Source: Terriglobales bacterium
GTDB taxonomy: Bacteria > Acidobacteriota > Terriglobia > Terriglobales > Acidobacteriaceae
NCBI GenBank assembly: GCA_035764005.1
Contig: DASTZZ010000008.1
Coordinates: 1-38,060, forward strand
Direction of reading: 5' to 3'
DNA: 38,060 nt
Part shown: piece by piece, positions 25,846 through 32,257 of the stretch
How the letters are laid out: each line of letters opens with the position of its first letter
Position numbering within the stretch: position 1 is the first letter of the stretch
Program-made: the position numbers and the translations under genes
Notes under the pieces: model-generated
Told to the model about the DNA's origin: nothing
The model's database searches: none
What the model saw: the letters and a program-made list of their open reading frames with translations, nothing else

Positions 25846-27367
25846 CACGCGAGCGTGAGATGTCCTGAATCGCTCGAGCCTGAGTTTCAAAGTTGAGGCC
25901 TTCGCAAGAAGGTGGATGCTTGAAACATCGATTGGAACCCGCAGTTCCGTCGGAGAAGGGCAGTCGCAAGGCTGTTCTGACGCGAGACGAAGCCGAGAGT
26001 TCTGATCGAACAAGGGCCGGTTGCAGATCGACGAAAGTTGAAACGCAACTTGTTGCTGTGATCGATGATGCAGACGGGTGAGCAAACGAGCAGCGGCGAA
26101 AGCTGCTGACCGGGTGCAAGGATCGAGTGGCAAATAACCGCTCGACTCCGGAAGCCAGCGGGCTCCGCATCGGAAGCGCAGTTCAAAAGATTGCGAATTT
26201 CGATGCTAGGAACATCGGCGATGAAAGTTGCCGATATCTGAAAAGTCCGGCAGGTTGAGCATGGGTTGAGGCTTCACCGCTCCAGCCTGTGAGAACAAGC
26301 TCGGCGAAAGCTGAGTGAGTTCGCCAGCCTGCGAGCATGAGGTTCGGCGCAAGCTGGATTTCATGCGGGAGGTGCACTGGGGAAACCTGAGGCGCTCCTG
26401 AAGATTCTGCAGGCAGAAGTGATCAGCACTGTGGACGAAGGGTTTGATTGTGCGCAAGCGCAGTCGAAAGCTTCGGATCGCAGCCAGGTTGCCGGAGCCG
26501 ATGGCGTAAGCCAAAGGCAAGTTGCAGTCGTGCTGGAAACAGTGATTGCAACGAACACGGCGCTCCAGAAATGGAACGCACGAGCAGCAATCGAAAGATG
26601 GGCAGCTCGGGCAGATTGCGAAAGCGTTCTGCCGGTCACGGCGACTAAATCGCAGTACAGCGCATGGCGCAAGTCAAAGCGGGTGCGGCGGTTGTCAGTC
26701 AGACGCAGTCCTCCCGAAACGGGAAGATGGCGGTGACTGATGGTCGGCTCCGCTGGAACTGAACCCGAACTTCGGTTCGGACCAGGAATTCAGGGACGGA
26801 GCCCGGCGGGAAGTCCTCAGCATGGCGAACCATTCGGCGCGAGTCGGGTGCGGAGTTCATGCAGGCGGAAGCCCGATAAACCTGAACAGCGTGGCGCAAG
26901 TCACGACGGTAGATCGGCGAAGACCAACTGTGATGCTGCGTTGGGCGAAAGTTCAGCGTTGCAATCCAGATGGCCTGAAAGACTGGTAGTCCTCTCGCGG
27001 CGAAAGCGGTGGGATAGACGAGCCAGCCTAGAGACTACGGAGCTGAGAAGCGCAAGTTTTTCAGAATGTCTGTGGCCCTATCTCAAGCCCGAGAGGGTAA
27101 GGGATAACAAAGAGCGGCGACTTGGTGGACGGCCTGTCGAATCCAGGCAACAGGCTTCACCTTCGAGCACTCGCAGGACGGCGTCGCAAGACGAAGTCAA
27201 GCGTAAAGCTTCCGGTAACGGAAGGGGGCGCGAGGAGTGACAAATTCATCTGGTCTGCATGTGTGAGCAGCTGGTTCTGGAAACGGGATTGGCCAGCTCG
27301 ACAAAAATAGGACATCTCACCACTATCCACGGCCTGCATTCGCAAGGATGCAGGCCGTGATTGTTTT
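25846..27367 (+). ncRNA. Candidate giant structured noncoding RNA, about 1.5 kb
   Basis: The plus strand here is purine-rich, holds no credible protein gene, and folds into dense local helices by eye. Its ends pair perfectly over 12 bp: GTGAGATGTCCT 25855-25866 with AGGACATCTCAC 27309-27320. Between them I count about twenty hairpins with GNRA loops, for example loops at 25904, 25966, 26098, 26306, 26349, 26454, 26506, 26536, 26620, 26669, 26839, 26896, 26947, 27052, 27186, 27215 and 27280, plus a C(UUCG)G hairpin at 26765-26780. Larger helices enclose these: 25884-25890 with 25920-25926, 26251-26257 with 26283-26289, 26521-26528 with 26545-26552, 26695-26701 with 26734-26740, 26746-26752 with 26797-26803. 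A promoter-like pair precedes it and an intrinsic terminator (27328-27367) closes it. GNRA abundance is typical of large ornate RNAs and ribozymes. I do not recognise the family; function is unknown. Confidence 0.8.
27328..27367 (+). terminator. Strong intrinsic terminator after the structured RNA
   Basis: CACGGCCTGCATTC (27328-27341) pairs with GGATGCAGGCCGTG (27346-27359) around a GCAA loop: 14 pairs with one G-U. ATTGTTTT follows. It reads on the plus strand and begins seven bases after the 3' arm of the RNA's closing helix. Confidence 0.85.
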
Positions 27368-27373
27368 GGACGG

Positions 27374-27504
27374 TAATAGGCGATAAGCAGTCGGCAATAG
27401 GCTGATTCAATTCAGGCCCGAACCTTTAGGAGCTAAGCTGCCGAATCGTTACTCGCTCGCAGGGATTGTCGAAATCTGAGCCTATTGCGTATCGCCTATC
27501 GCCC
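27374..27504. repeat. Inverted pair of 'taggcgata' dispersed repeats
   Basis: The arm at 27374-27408 (taataggcgataagcag, caataggct) and the arm at 27478-27504 (agcctattgcgtatcgcct) are roughly inverted copies. A third copy is at 34965-34997. The 70 bases between the arms hold no gene. The pair separates the structured RNA from the DUF4142 gene. Confidence 0.55.
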
Positions 27505-27572
27505 TTGCAGCAAACCGCTGCCGTTCATCCCACCTCTAATTAAGCAAAGAAGCTTTTCAGAGAGGCATACGT

Positions 27573-28193
27573 ATGTACAGGCTTGCAGTTTTTATCCTCA
27601 CATTCTCATTTGCTGCGTTTGCGCAAACAGGTGCGCATACAAAGGCAAAATCCAAGGCAGGCGCCAATCCTGACGCTACATTTGCGAAGAAGGCGGCTCA
27701 GGGAAACATGGCCGAAGTCGCGTTGGGCAAGCTCGCTCAGCAGAATGCTCAAAGCGACGATGTCAAGAAGTTCGGCCAGCGCATGGTCGACGATCACGGC
27801 AAAGCCGAGCAGGATCTTGAGGGCGTCGCGTCGAAGGCAAACATCACCTTGCCGCAAGATGTAAACGCCCAGCAAAAAGCGGAGCAGCAGCGGCTCGAGA
27901 AGCTAAACGGCGCAGCGTTCGATCGTGCGTACATGGCGATGATGGTGAAAGACCACACCAAAGATGTCGCGGAGTTCAAGAAGGAAGCGAATAGCACCAG
28001 CGCGAACTCTGATTTGAAGGATTACGCGAAGCGCACTTATCCGACGCTTGAAGATCATCTGACGAATGCGAAGGCGGTGGACAACGCTCTTCCGAAATCG
28101 GCCGGAGCAAAGAGCAGCAAGAGCGGGAAGAAGAGCGCGGCCAAACCTACTGCCGGTGAAACCAGCGGCGGTACCGGTCTATTGCTTATCTGA
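27573..28193 (+). CDS. Secreted DUF4142 protein
   Basis: A 206-residue protein with a signal peptide (MYRLAVFILTFSFAAFAQ) and a ribosome site GAGAGG about eight bases before the ATG. Residues about 30-170 are a four-helix DUF4142 domain, a ferritin-like bundle: ATFAKKAAQGNMAEVALGKL, VKKFGQRMVDDHGKAEQDLE, FDRAYMAMMVKDHTKDVAEF, LEDHLTNAKAVD. It has the histidine and acidic positions common to the family but no proven metal site. A lysine/serine-rich tail (SAGAKSSKSGKKSAAK) follows. The function of DUF4142 is not established; the family is often found with envelope stress genes. It lies just after the large RNA but has its own leader. Confidence 0.88.
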   Translation: MYRLAVFILTFSFAAFAQTGAHTKAKSKAGANPDATFAKKAAQGNMAEVALGKLAQQNAQSDDVKKFGQRMVDDHGKAEQDLEGVASKANITLPQDVNAQQKAEQQRLEKLNGAAFDRAYMAMMVKDHTKDVAEFKKEANSTSANSDLKDYAKRTYPTLEDHLTNAKAVDNALPKSAGAKSSKSGKKSAAKPTAGETSGGTGLLLI

Positions 28194-28204
28194 CGAGTGG
28201 TCCG

Positions 28205-28240
28205 GAGACGGACCGGACTGGCCAGAGCCGGATCCGTCTC
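28205..28240. terminator. Hairpin between convergent genes, probable two-way terminator
   Basis: GAGACGGA (28205-28212) pairs with TCCGTCTC (28233-28240), and CCGG/CCGG inside extends the stem to about twelve pairs. It starts 12 bases after the DUF4142 stop and ends 16 bases before the stop of the opposing gene. No clear T-run follows on either strand, so its efficiency is uncertain. Confidence 0.5.
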
Positions 28241-28255
28241 CAGCCATTGGCTTTG

Positions 28256-29248
28256 CTACAGCTTTCCCAGATCAGCAATTCTCTTCTCTACGACTGCCGA
28301 GTATTCGGCAACATCCTTATCCGAATATCCAGCCGAACGGAACGCATCTTCAATCTGAGCAGGCTTGAGCTGCGCCAGCAGTCCGCCGATCCACTTGGCG
28401 TCCTCGCGGGGGATGTGGCGTCCGATCCAGCGCAGGCGCATCCGAGTTACGAAATTGGGAATCGAGAAAATTCCCAGAATGCCGATGACGGTAGAGTGCG
28501 CTGGAGAGCTGAAGTCAACGTAGTCCTGATGAACGTGCGTTATGAACTTCGAGCTCCGATATGCGCCTAAATCGCCTTTACCGCGACCCGGTCCGAGGCG
28601 ATAGCCAATTGATCCAAACGAAGCGCCCAGATCCGTGACAAGGTAGAGCTGCTCGCCTGATTTCTCTTGATAGATGGCATTGTTCTCGTCTTTTACATCC
28701 CAGTTGTTGAGCAAGGACATCATCACCCGCAGGCCATTGAATTTCCGAGTTCCCGAAAAAGGATTTTTGCGCCAGCGCCATTCTTCACCCTTCTCGGCGT
28801 GGTTAGGATGATGCTTTAGGCGAGCATCACGCGCTTCTCCTGCTTTGATCAGGTTTTGGCCCCGCTGGAGATTCTTGGGCAGGCCATCCACCTTTAACTC
28901 AGGCTCCAGGTAATCCTCCTCGGTGAAATAGCCGACAGCCCACAATAGACGCGTGGCCACCGTCTCCGGCTTTGCCTCGACCCCAAGCTTCACCTTCCAC
29001 TTGGTTCCGTTCTGGTCGCGAACATCGAACTTCGGATTTGAGCCGTTTGTGTCCTCCTTCTCAAAAATCACCGGCGGACGAGGCTGGTCCTTTTTGCCGC
29101 CAGAGCCATAGAGGAGGTTCTTGGCTGAGATATCGCCCGGATCTCTCCAGATTAAGATTTTCGGCGAAGAGGGGGTTTGGGCTATTAGAGGATTGGCGAG
29201 GAGAAGCAGCGAACCCGCCAGAAGGCGGCTAATTAGGCTCTTGCGCAT
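28256..29248 (-). CDS. Secreted protein with kinase-like motifs
   Basis: A 330-residue protein with a Sec signal peptide (MRKSLISRLLAGSLLLLANP, then LIAQ). No family name is certain. The order of motifs recalls the HipA/PI3-4 kinase fold: KWKVKLGVEAKPE (residues 83-95, possible ATP lysine and glutamate), then SLLNNWDVKDENN (178-190, resembling a catalytic loop with Asp184 and Asn189), then YLVTDLGASFG (202-212, resembling the metal-binding DFG segment at Asp206). An enzyme using ATP outside the cytoplasm would be unusual, so the kinase reading is a hypothesis. The C-terminal third is helical and charged. It is transcribed toward the DUF4142 gene and away from the phospholipase D-like gene. 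Confidence 0.7.
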   Translation of the reverse strand: MRKSLISRLLAGSLLLLANPLIAQTPSSPKILIWRDPGDISAKNLLYGSGGKKDQPRPPVIFEKEDTNGSNPKFDVRDQNGTKWKVKLGVEAKPETVATRLLWAVGYFTEEDYLEPELKVDGLPKNLQRGQNLIKAGEARDARLKHHPNHAEKGEEWRWRKNPFSGTRKFNGLRVMMSLLNNWDVKDENNAIYQEKSGEQLYLVTDLGASFGSIGYRLGPGRGKGDLGAYRSSKFITHVHQDYVDFSSPAHSTVIGILGIFSIPNFVTRMRLRWIGRHIPREDAKWIGGLLAQLKPAQIEDAFRSAGYSDKDVAEYSAVVEKRIADLGKL

Positions 29249-29420
29249 GTATATCGAACAGGAATCGCTGGTCGAGAGCGGCTCCCGAAAGGTTCCGTTG
29301 TGAAATCTTCAGCAGAGACTTAGATAGCCAGAGCACATGATTCGGCTGCTTAGGACCCGCGTTTGACCTGGAGGGCACGACGGTCTGCGAAGTACAGAAG
29401 CTCCGTGGCCTCGCCGTTGA

Positions 29421-29445
29421 GACTTCGTGACCTTCGTGTTCGCTC
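29421..29445. repeat. 'gtgaccttcgtgttcgc' repeat copy before the phospholipase D-like gene
   Basis: Bases 29421-29445 (gacttcgtgaccttcgtgtt and onwards) match the repeats at 6150-6205 and 36108-36160. An open frame starting at GTG 29427 would begin inside this repeat, which is why the later GTG at 29490 is preferred as the gene start. Confidence 0.65.
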
Positions 29446-29489
29446 TTCTCTGCTTTTTCCGCATCCAAGCTTCTCAGGAGCTCTGTCGA

Positions 29490-30599
29490 GTGAAGCTGTT
29501 AGTCCAGCCGGGAGACGGAATCAAGCCACTGGTGAAAGCCATTGAGCGGGCAAAGAGCTCTATCCAGATCGTCATCTTCCGCTTCGACCGCCTGGAGATC
29601 GAAAAGGCTCTCGAAGACGCTGTGAAGCGGGGTGTCGCGGTCGATGCCTTGATAGCGTTCACGAATCGGGGAGGCGAGAAGAACCTGCGCAAGCTGGAGT
29701 TACGCTTTTTGGATCGCGGCGTTACGGTCGCCCGTACCGCCGACGATCTGGTCCGCTACCACGGCAAAATGATGATCGTCGATGGGAAAGAACTCCACCT
29801 GCTGGCCTTCAACTACACGCAAATTGACATCGAGCGCAGCCGCAGCTTCGGCCTGATCACGCATGAAAAGGAGTTGGTGAAAGAAGCCGGCAGGCTGTTC
29901 GACGCTGACAGCAAGCGCCGCAAGTTTCGGCCGGGTTCACCACGTTTCATCGTTAGCCCGCTGAACGCTCGCAAGGAGCTTGGGAAATTCATCCAAGGAG
30001 CCAAGAAAGAGCTCCTGGTCTATGACGTGAAGATCACCGATCGCGAGATGCTCAAGCTCCTCGAAGACAAAGCACGAGCCGGGGTAGAAGTTCGCGTAAT
30101 CGGCAAAATGGCGCGTCACAACAGCCAGATCGCAGTTCGCAAATTGGAAAAGCTGCGGCTGCACACCCGCACCATGGTGCGTGATGGCAAAGATGTATTC
30201 ATGGGCAGCCAGAGCCTGCGCGAGTTGGAACTCGATTCCCGCCGCGAGATCGGCCTCACATTTCGTGATGCCGACATTGCAAAGGAAATCACCAAGGTCT
30301 TTGAAAACGATTGGAAAACCGGGGTAGTCGCAACCGGCGACGAAGCCGATGATATCGAGAAGCCGCCTGCAGCCAAAGTCGCGAAGAAGGTCGCCAAGAC
30401 CGTGACAAAAGTTCTGCCGCCGGTTGCGCCTGTCGTCGAAGACGTAATGAATGAGATTGTGCCTGCGGAAAACGGCTTTTCCATCGATCACGACGAGATC
30501 GAGGAGACAGTGAAGATCGCGGTCAAACAGGCAATCAAGCAGGCAGTCCGCGAAGCCGTGGAGGACGTAGTGGAACAGCAGCGCGAGCCGGAGGCGTGA
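29490..30599 (+). CDS. Phospholipase D-like protein with one intact and one altered HKD motif
   Basis: A 369-residue protein from GTG 29490, which has AGGAG nine bases ahead; the frame is open from 29427 but that start is repeat DNA. Two phospholipase D halves are visible. The first has VRYHGKMMIVDGKE with His91, Lys93 and Asp98 intact and LAFNYT after it. The second has LHTRTMVRDGKDVFMGSQSL, where the lysine is replaced by arginine (His225, Arg227, Asp232). The substitution suggests reduced or altered catalysis, since both halves normally meet at one active site. The C-terminal 100 residues are Ala/Lys/Val-rich, ending in an amphipathic helix (VKIAVKQAIKQAVREAVEDV). Without the repeat-derived leader it would be cytoplasmic. 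The stop overlaps the next start (TGATG). Confidence 0.85.
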   Translation: MKLLVQPGDGIKPLVKAIERAKSSIQIVIFRFDRLEIEKALEDAVKRGVAVDALIAFTNRGGEKNLRKLELRFLDRGVTVARTADDLVRYHGKMMIVDGKELHLLAFNYTQIDIERSRSFGLITHEKELVKEAGRLFDADSKRRKFRPGSPRFIVSPLNARKELGKFIQGAKKELLVYDVKITDREMLKLLEDKARAGVEVRVIGKMARHNSQIAVRKLEKLRLHTRTMVRDGKDVFMGSQSLRELELDSRREIGLTFRDADIAKEITKVFENDWKTGVVATGDEADDIEKPPAAKVAKKVAKTVTKVLPPVAPVVEDVMNEIVPAENGFSIDHDEIEETVKIAVKQAIKQAVREAVEDVVEQQREPEA

Positions 30600-31225
30600 T
30601 GGACAGGTTTTTCACCACGGAGACACGGAAGCACGGACGAAGGCGGACCGTCGTAATCACGAGTTTATGTGCCTTGGTGCTCGCTCCGACCGTCGCAGTC
30701 GCGCAAACGAAACCCGCGGAAAGGGTCAATCCGAACGCCGCAGTTTCGTCAGATTTTGAAAAGCGCGTGGCGGAGTACATGAAGCTGCGGCAGTCTGCGC
30801 AGAGCGGACTGACGACTCCGAAGAACACCCAATCGCCAACACAATTGACTGAGTATCAGCATGAGCTCGGTGATCGCATTCGCAGCGCACGGCCTCAGGC
30901 GCAGCAAGGCGATCTCTTCACTCCAGAGGTTGCAGATCTCTTCCGGCATCTTGTCTCACAATCGCTCAATGGCCCCCGAGGCATGCAAATTCGCAAGAGC
31001 TACCAGCGCGCTGAGCCCATCCGTGGTGTGCATCTTGCGGTGAACCAGGCTTATCCTGATGGACTAGCTTTGCAATCCATGCCACCGTCACTCTTGCTGA
31101 ACTTGCCCAAGCTGCCGAAGGAATTGGAATATCGGTTTGTCGATCACGAGCTCATTCTTCGTGACATCGCCGCTAACCTGATCGTCGATTTCATTCCTGA
31201 CCTCGCCACACCCAGCACGAAATGA
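30599..31225 (+). CDS. Secreted hypothetical protein with a repeat-derived N-terminus
   Basis: A 208-residue protein from ATG 30599, overlapping the stop of the phospholipase D-like gene. Its start, MDRFFTTETRKHGRRR, is a translation of the 'tttttcaccacggagacacgg' repeat at 30608-30643, and it runs straight into a hydrophobic segment and cleavage site (TVVITSLCALVLAPTVAVAQ). The basic part of the signal peptide is thus supplied by the repeat. The mature part (about residues 37-208) has a helical stretch RVAEYMKLRQSAQSG and a C-terminal beta-rich block, AVNQAYPDGLALQSMPPSLL, then YRFVDHELILRDIAANLIVD, seen in other acidobacterial hypotheticals. No function is known. It couples to the metallophosphoesterase gene by an ATGA overlap. 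Confidence 0.75.
   Translation: MDRFFTTETRKHGRRRTVVITSLCALVLAPTVAVAQTKPAERVNPNAAVSSDFEKRVAEYMKLRQSAQSGLTTPKNTQSPTQLTEYQHELGDRIRSARPQAQQGDLFTPEVADLFRHLVSQSLNGPRGMQIRKSYQRAEPIRGVHLAVNQAYPDGLALQSMPPSLLLNLPKLPKELEYRFVDHELILRDIAANLIVDFIPDLATPSTK
30608..30643. repeat. 'caccacggagacacgg' repeat at the start of a secreted-protein gene
   Basis: Bases 30608-30643 (tttttcaccacggagacac and following) are a copy of the dispersed repeat seen at 4364, 12851, 17494 and 17621. Here it is inside a coding frame and encodes FFTTETRKHGRR. Confidence 0.75.
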
Positions 31226-32160
31226 TCCGCAAGCTCGTCCTCGCAGCTCTGATCACCATTGGCGCGGGAACGCTCGCGTTTCGTCTGACGCCTTCGTCCA
31301 CCCCAACTCTGACGCAGGCGCCTGCAACGGCGCAAAGCCAACTCGAGGTCAAGCTGCCGCTGGAGCAGAAGTCGGTGCGCTTTGCCGTCATCGGCGACAA
31401 CGGCACTGGCGAGCAGCCCCAGTACGACGTCGCCGCGGAGATGGAAGCCTACGAAAGCGTCGTGCATTATGAGTTCGTGATCATGATGGGCGACAACATC
31501 TATGGCGGACACAAGCCAAAAGACTTCGAGCGCAAATTTGAAACGCCATATAAGCCGCTGCTCGATGCGGGCGTGAAGTTCTATGCCTGTCTAGGCAATC
31601 ATGACAACTCTGACGAAACGCTGTACAAGCCGTTCAACATGAACGGCCAGCGTTACTACACATTCAAGAAAGGCGACGTGCAGTTCTTTGCGCTCGACAG
31701 CAACTACATGGATCCGACGCAGCTCGACTGGATTCAGCAGCAGCTACGAGAATCGAATGCCAAGTGGAAGATCGCCTACTTTCACCATCCGCTCTATTCC
31801 GACGGGCGCTTTCATGGTTCTGATGTCGATCTTCGCAATCAGCTCATGCCCATCTTCGAAAAATACGGCGTCAACGTCGTGATGTCAGGTCACGACCACG
31901 TCTATGAGCGCTTCAAGCCCGAAGGCGGAATCTATTTCTTTTTGGTAGGAAACTCCGGCGAGCTTCGCTATCACAACCTGCGCCACGATGCCAGCGACAT
32001 GGCCGCAGGCTTCGATACCGATCGAACGTTCATGCTGGTTGAGATTGGAGGTGACAAACTGTACTTCCAGACAATTTCCCGAACTGGGCAGACGGTCGAT
32101 TCCGGCGTATTGCAACATCAACCGAAGCCGCCGGCCCAGAACACGCCGGCAACACAATGA
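31222..32160 (+). CDS. Exported calcineurin-like metallophosphoesterase
   Basis: A 312-residue protein with an N-terminal hydrophobic segment (KLVLAALITIGAGTLAF) serving as signal or anchor. The five metallophosphoesterase motifs are present: FAVIGDNGTG (residues 54-63; the second position of the usual GDxH is Asp, with Asn in place of the histidine region as in purple acid phosphatase-like members), MMGDNIYGG (89-96), CLGNHDNS (123-130), AYFHHPLYS (185-193) and MSGHDHVYER (221-230). These bind two metal ions and hydrolyse phosphate esters in the periplasm or outside. It is the third gene of the coupled phospholipase D-like, hypothetical, phosphoesterase group, which suggests joint work on phospholipid or phosphodiester breakdown; this is inferred from order only. 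Confidence 0.9.
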   Translation: MIRKLVLAALITIGAGTLAFRLTPSSTPTLTQAPATAQSQLEVKLPLEQKSVRFAVIGDNGTGEQPQYDVAAEMEAYESVVHYEFVIMMGDNIYGGHKPKDFERKFETPYKPLLDAGVKFYACLGNHDNSDETLYKPFNMNGQRYYTFKKGDVQFFALDSNYMDPTQLDWIQQQLRESNAKWKIAYFHHPLYSDGRFHGSDVDLRNQLMPIFEKYGVNVVMSGHDHVYERFKPEGGIYFFLVGNSGELRYHNLRHDASDMAAGFDTDRTFMLVEIGGDKLYFQTISRTGQTVDSGVLQHQPKPPAQNTPATQ

Positions 32161-32195
32161 GGCGCAATTTCGCGATGGCATGATCTCGCGACACC

Positions 32196-32232
32196 AAATC
32201 ACGAAATCGCGAAATCGGGAAATCACAAAATC
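32196..32232. repeat. Short tandem repeat of period 8
   Basis: AAATCACG, AAATCGCG, AAATCGGG and AAATCACA follow one another, then a partial fifth unit AAATC. It lies between the convergent metallophosphoesterase and GH63-like genes, in the only 97-base gap between them. Confidence 0.75.
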
Positions 32233-32257
32233 TGACAACCTGAGGGAGCAGTCCCCT

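Noticed and set aside
25552-26186. Minus-strand open frames of up to 193 codons across the RNA
   Set aside because: No ribosome site or recognisable motif, and the sequence is explained by paired RNA helices; these frames are probably shadows.
26740-27240. Plus-strand open frame of 166 codons inside the RNA
   Set aside because: Composition is arginine-, serine- and glycine-rich without pattern, and it cuts across the helices that define the RNA.
25855-27320. Group II intron without an ORF
   Set aside because: The RNA begins near GTGAG and has GAAA hairpins, including a 35-base one at 27265-27299. That hairpin does not have the domain V layout (GAGC-GTTC lower stem, two-base bulge), no bulged-A domain VI follows, and the 12-bp end-to-end helix is not an intron feature.
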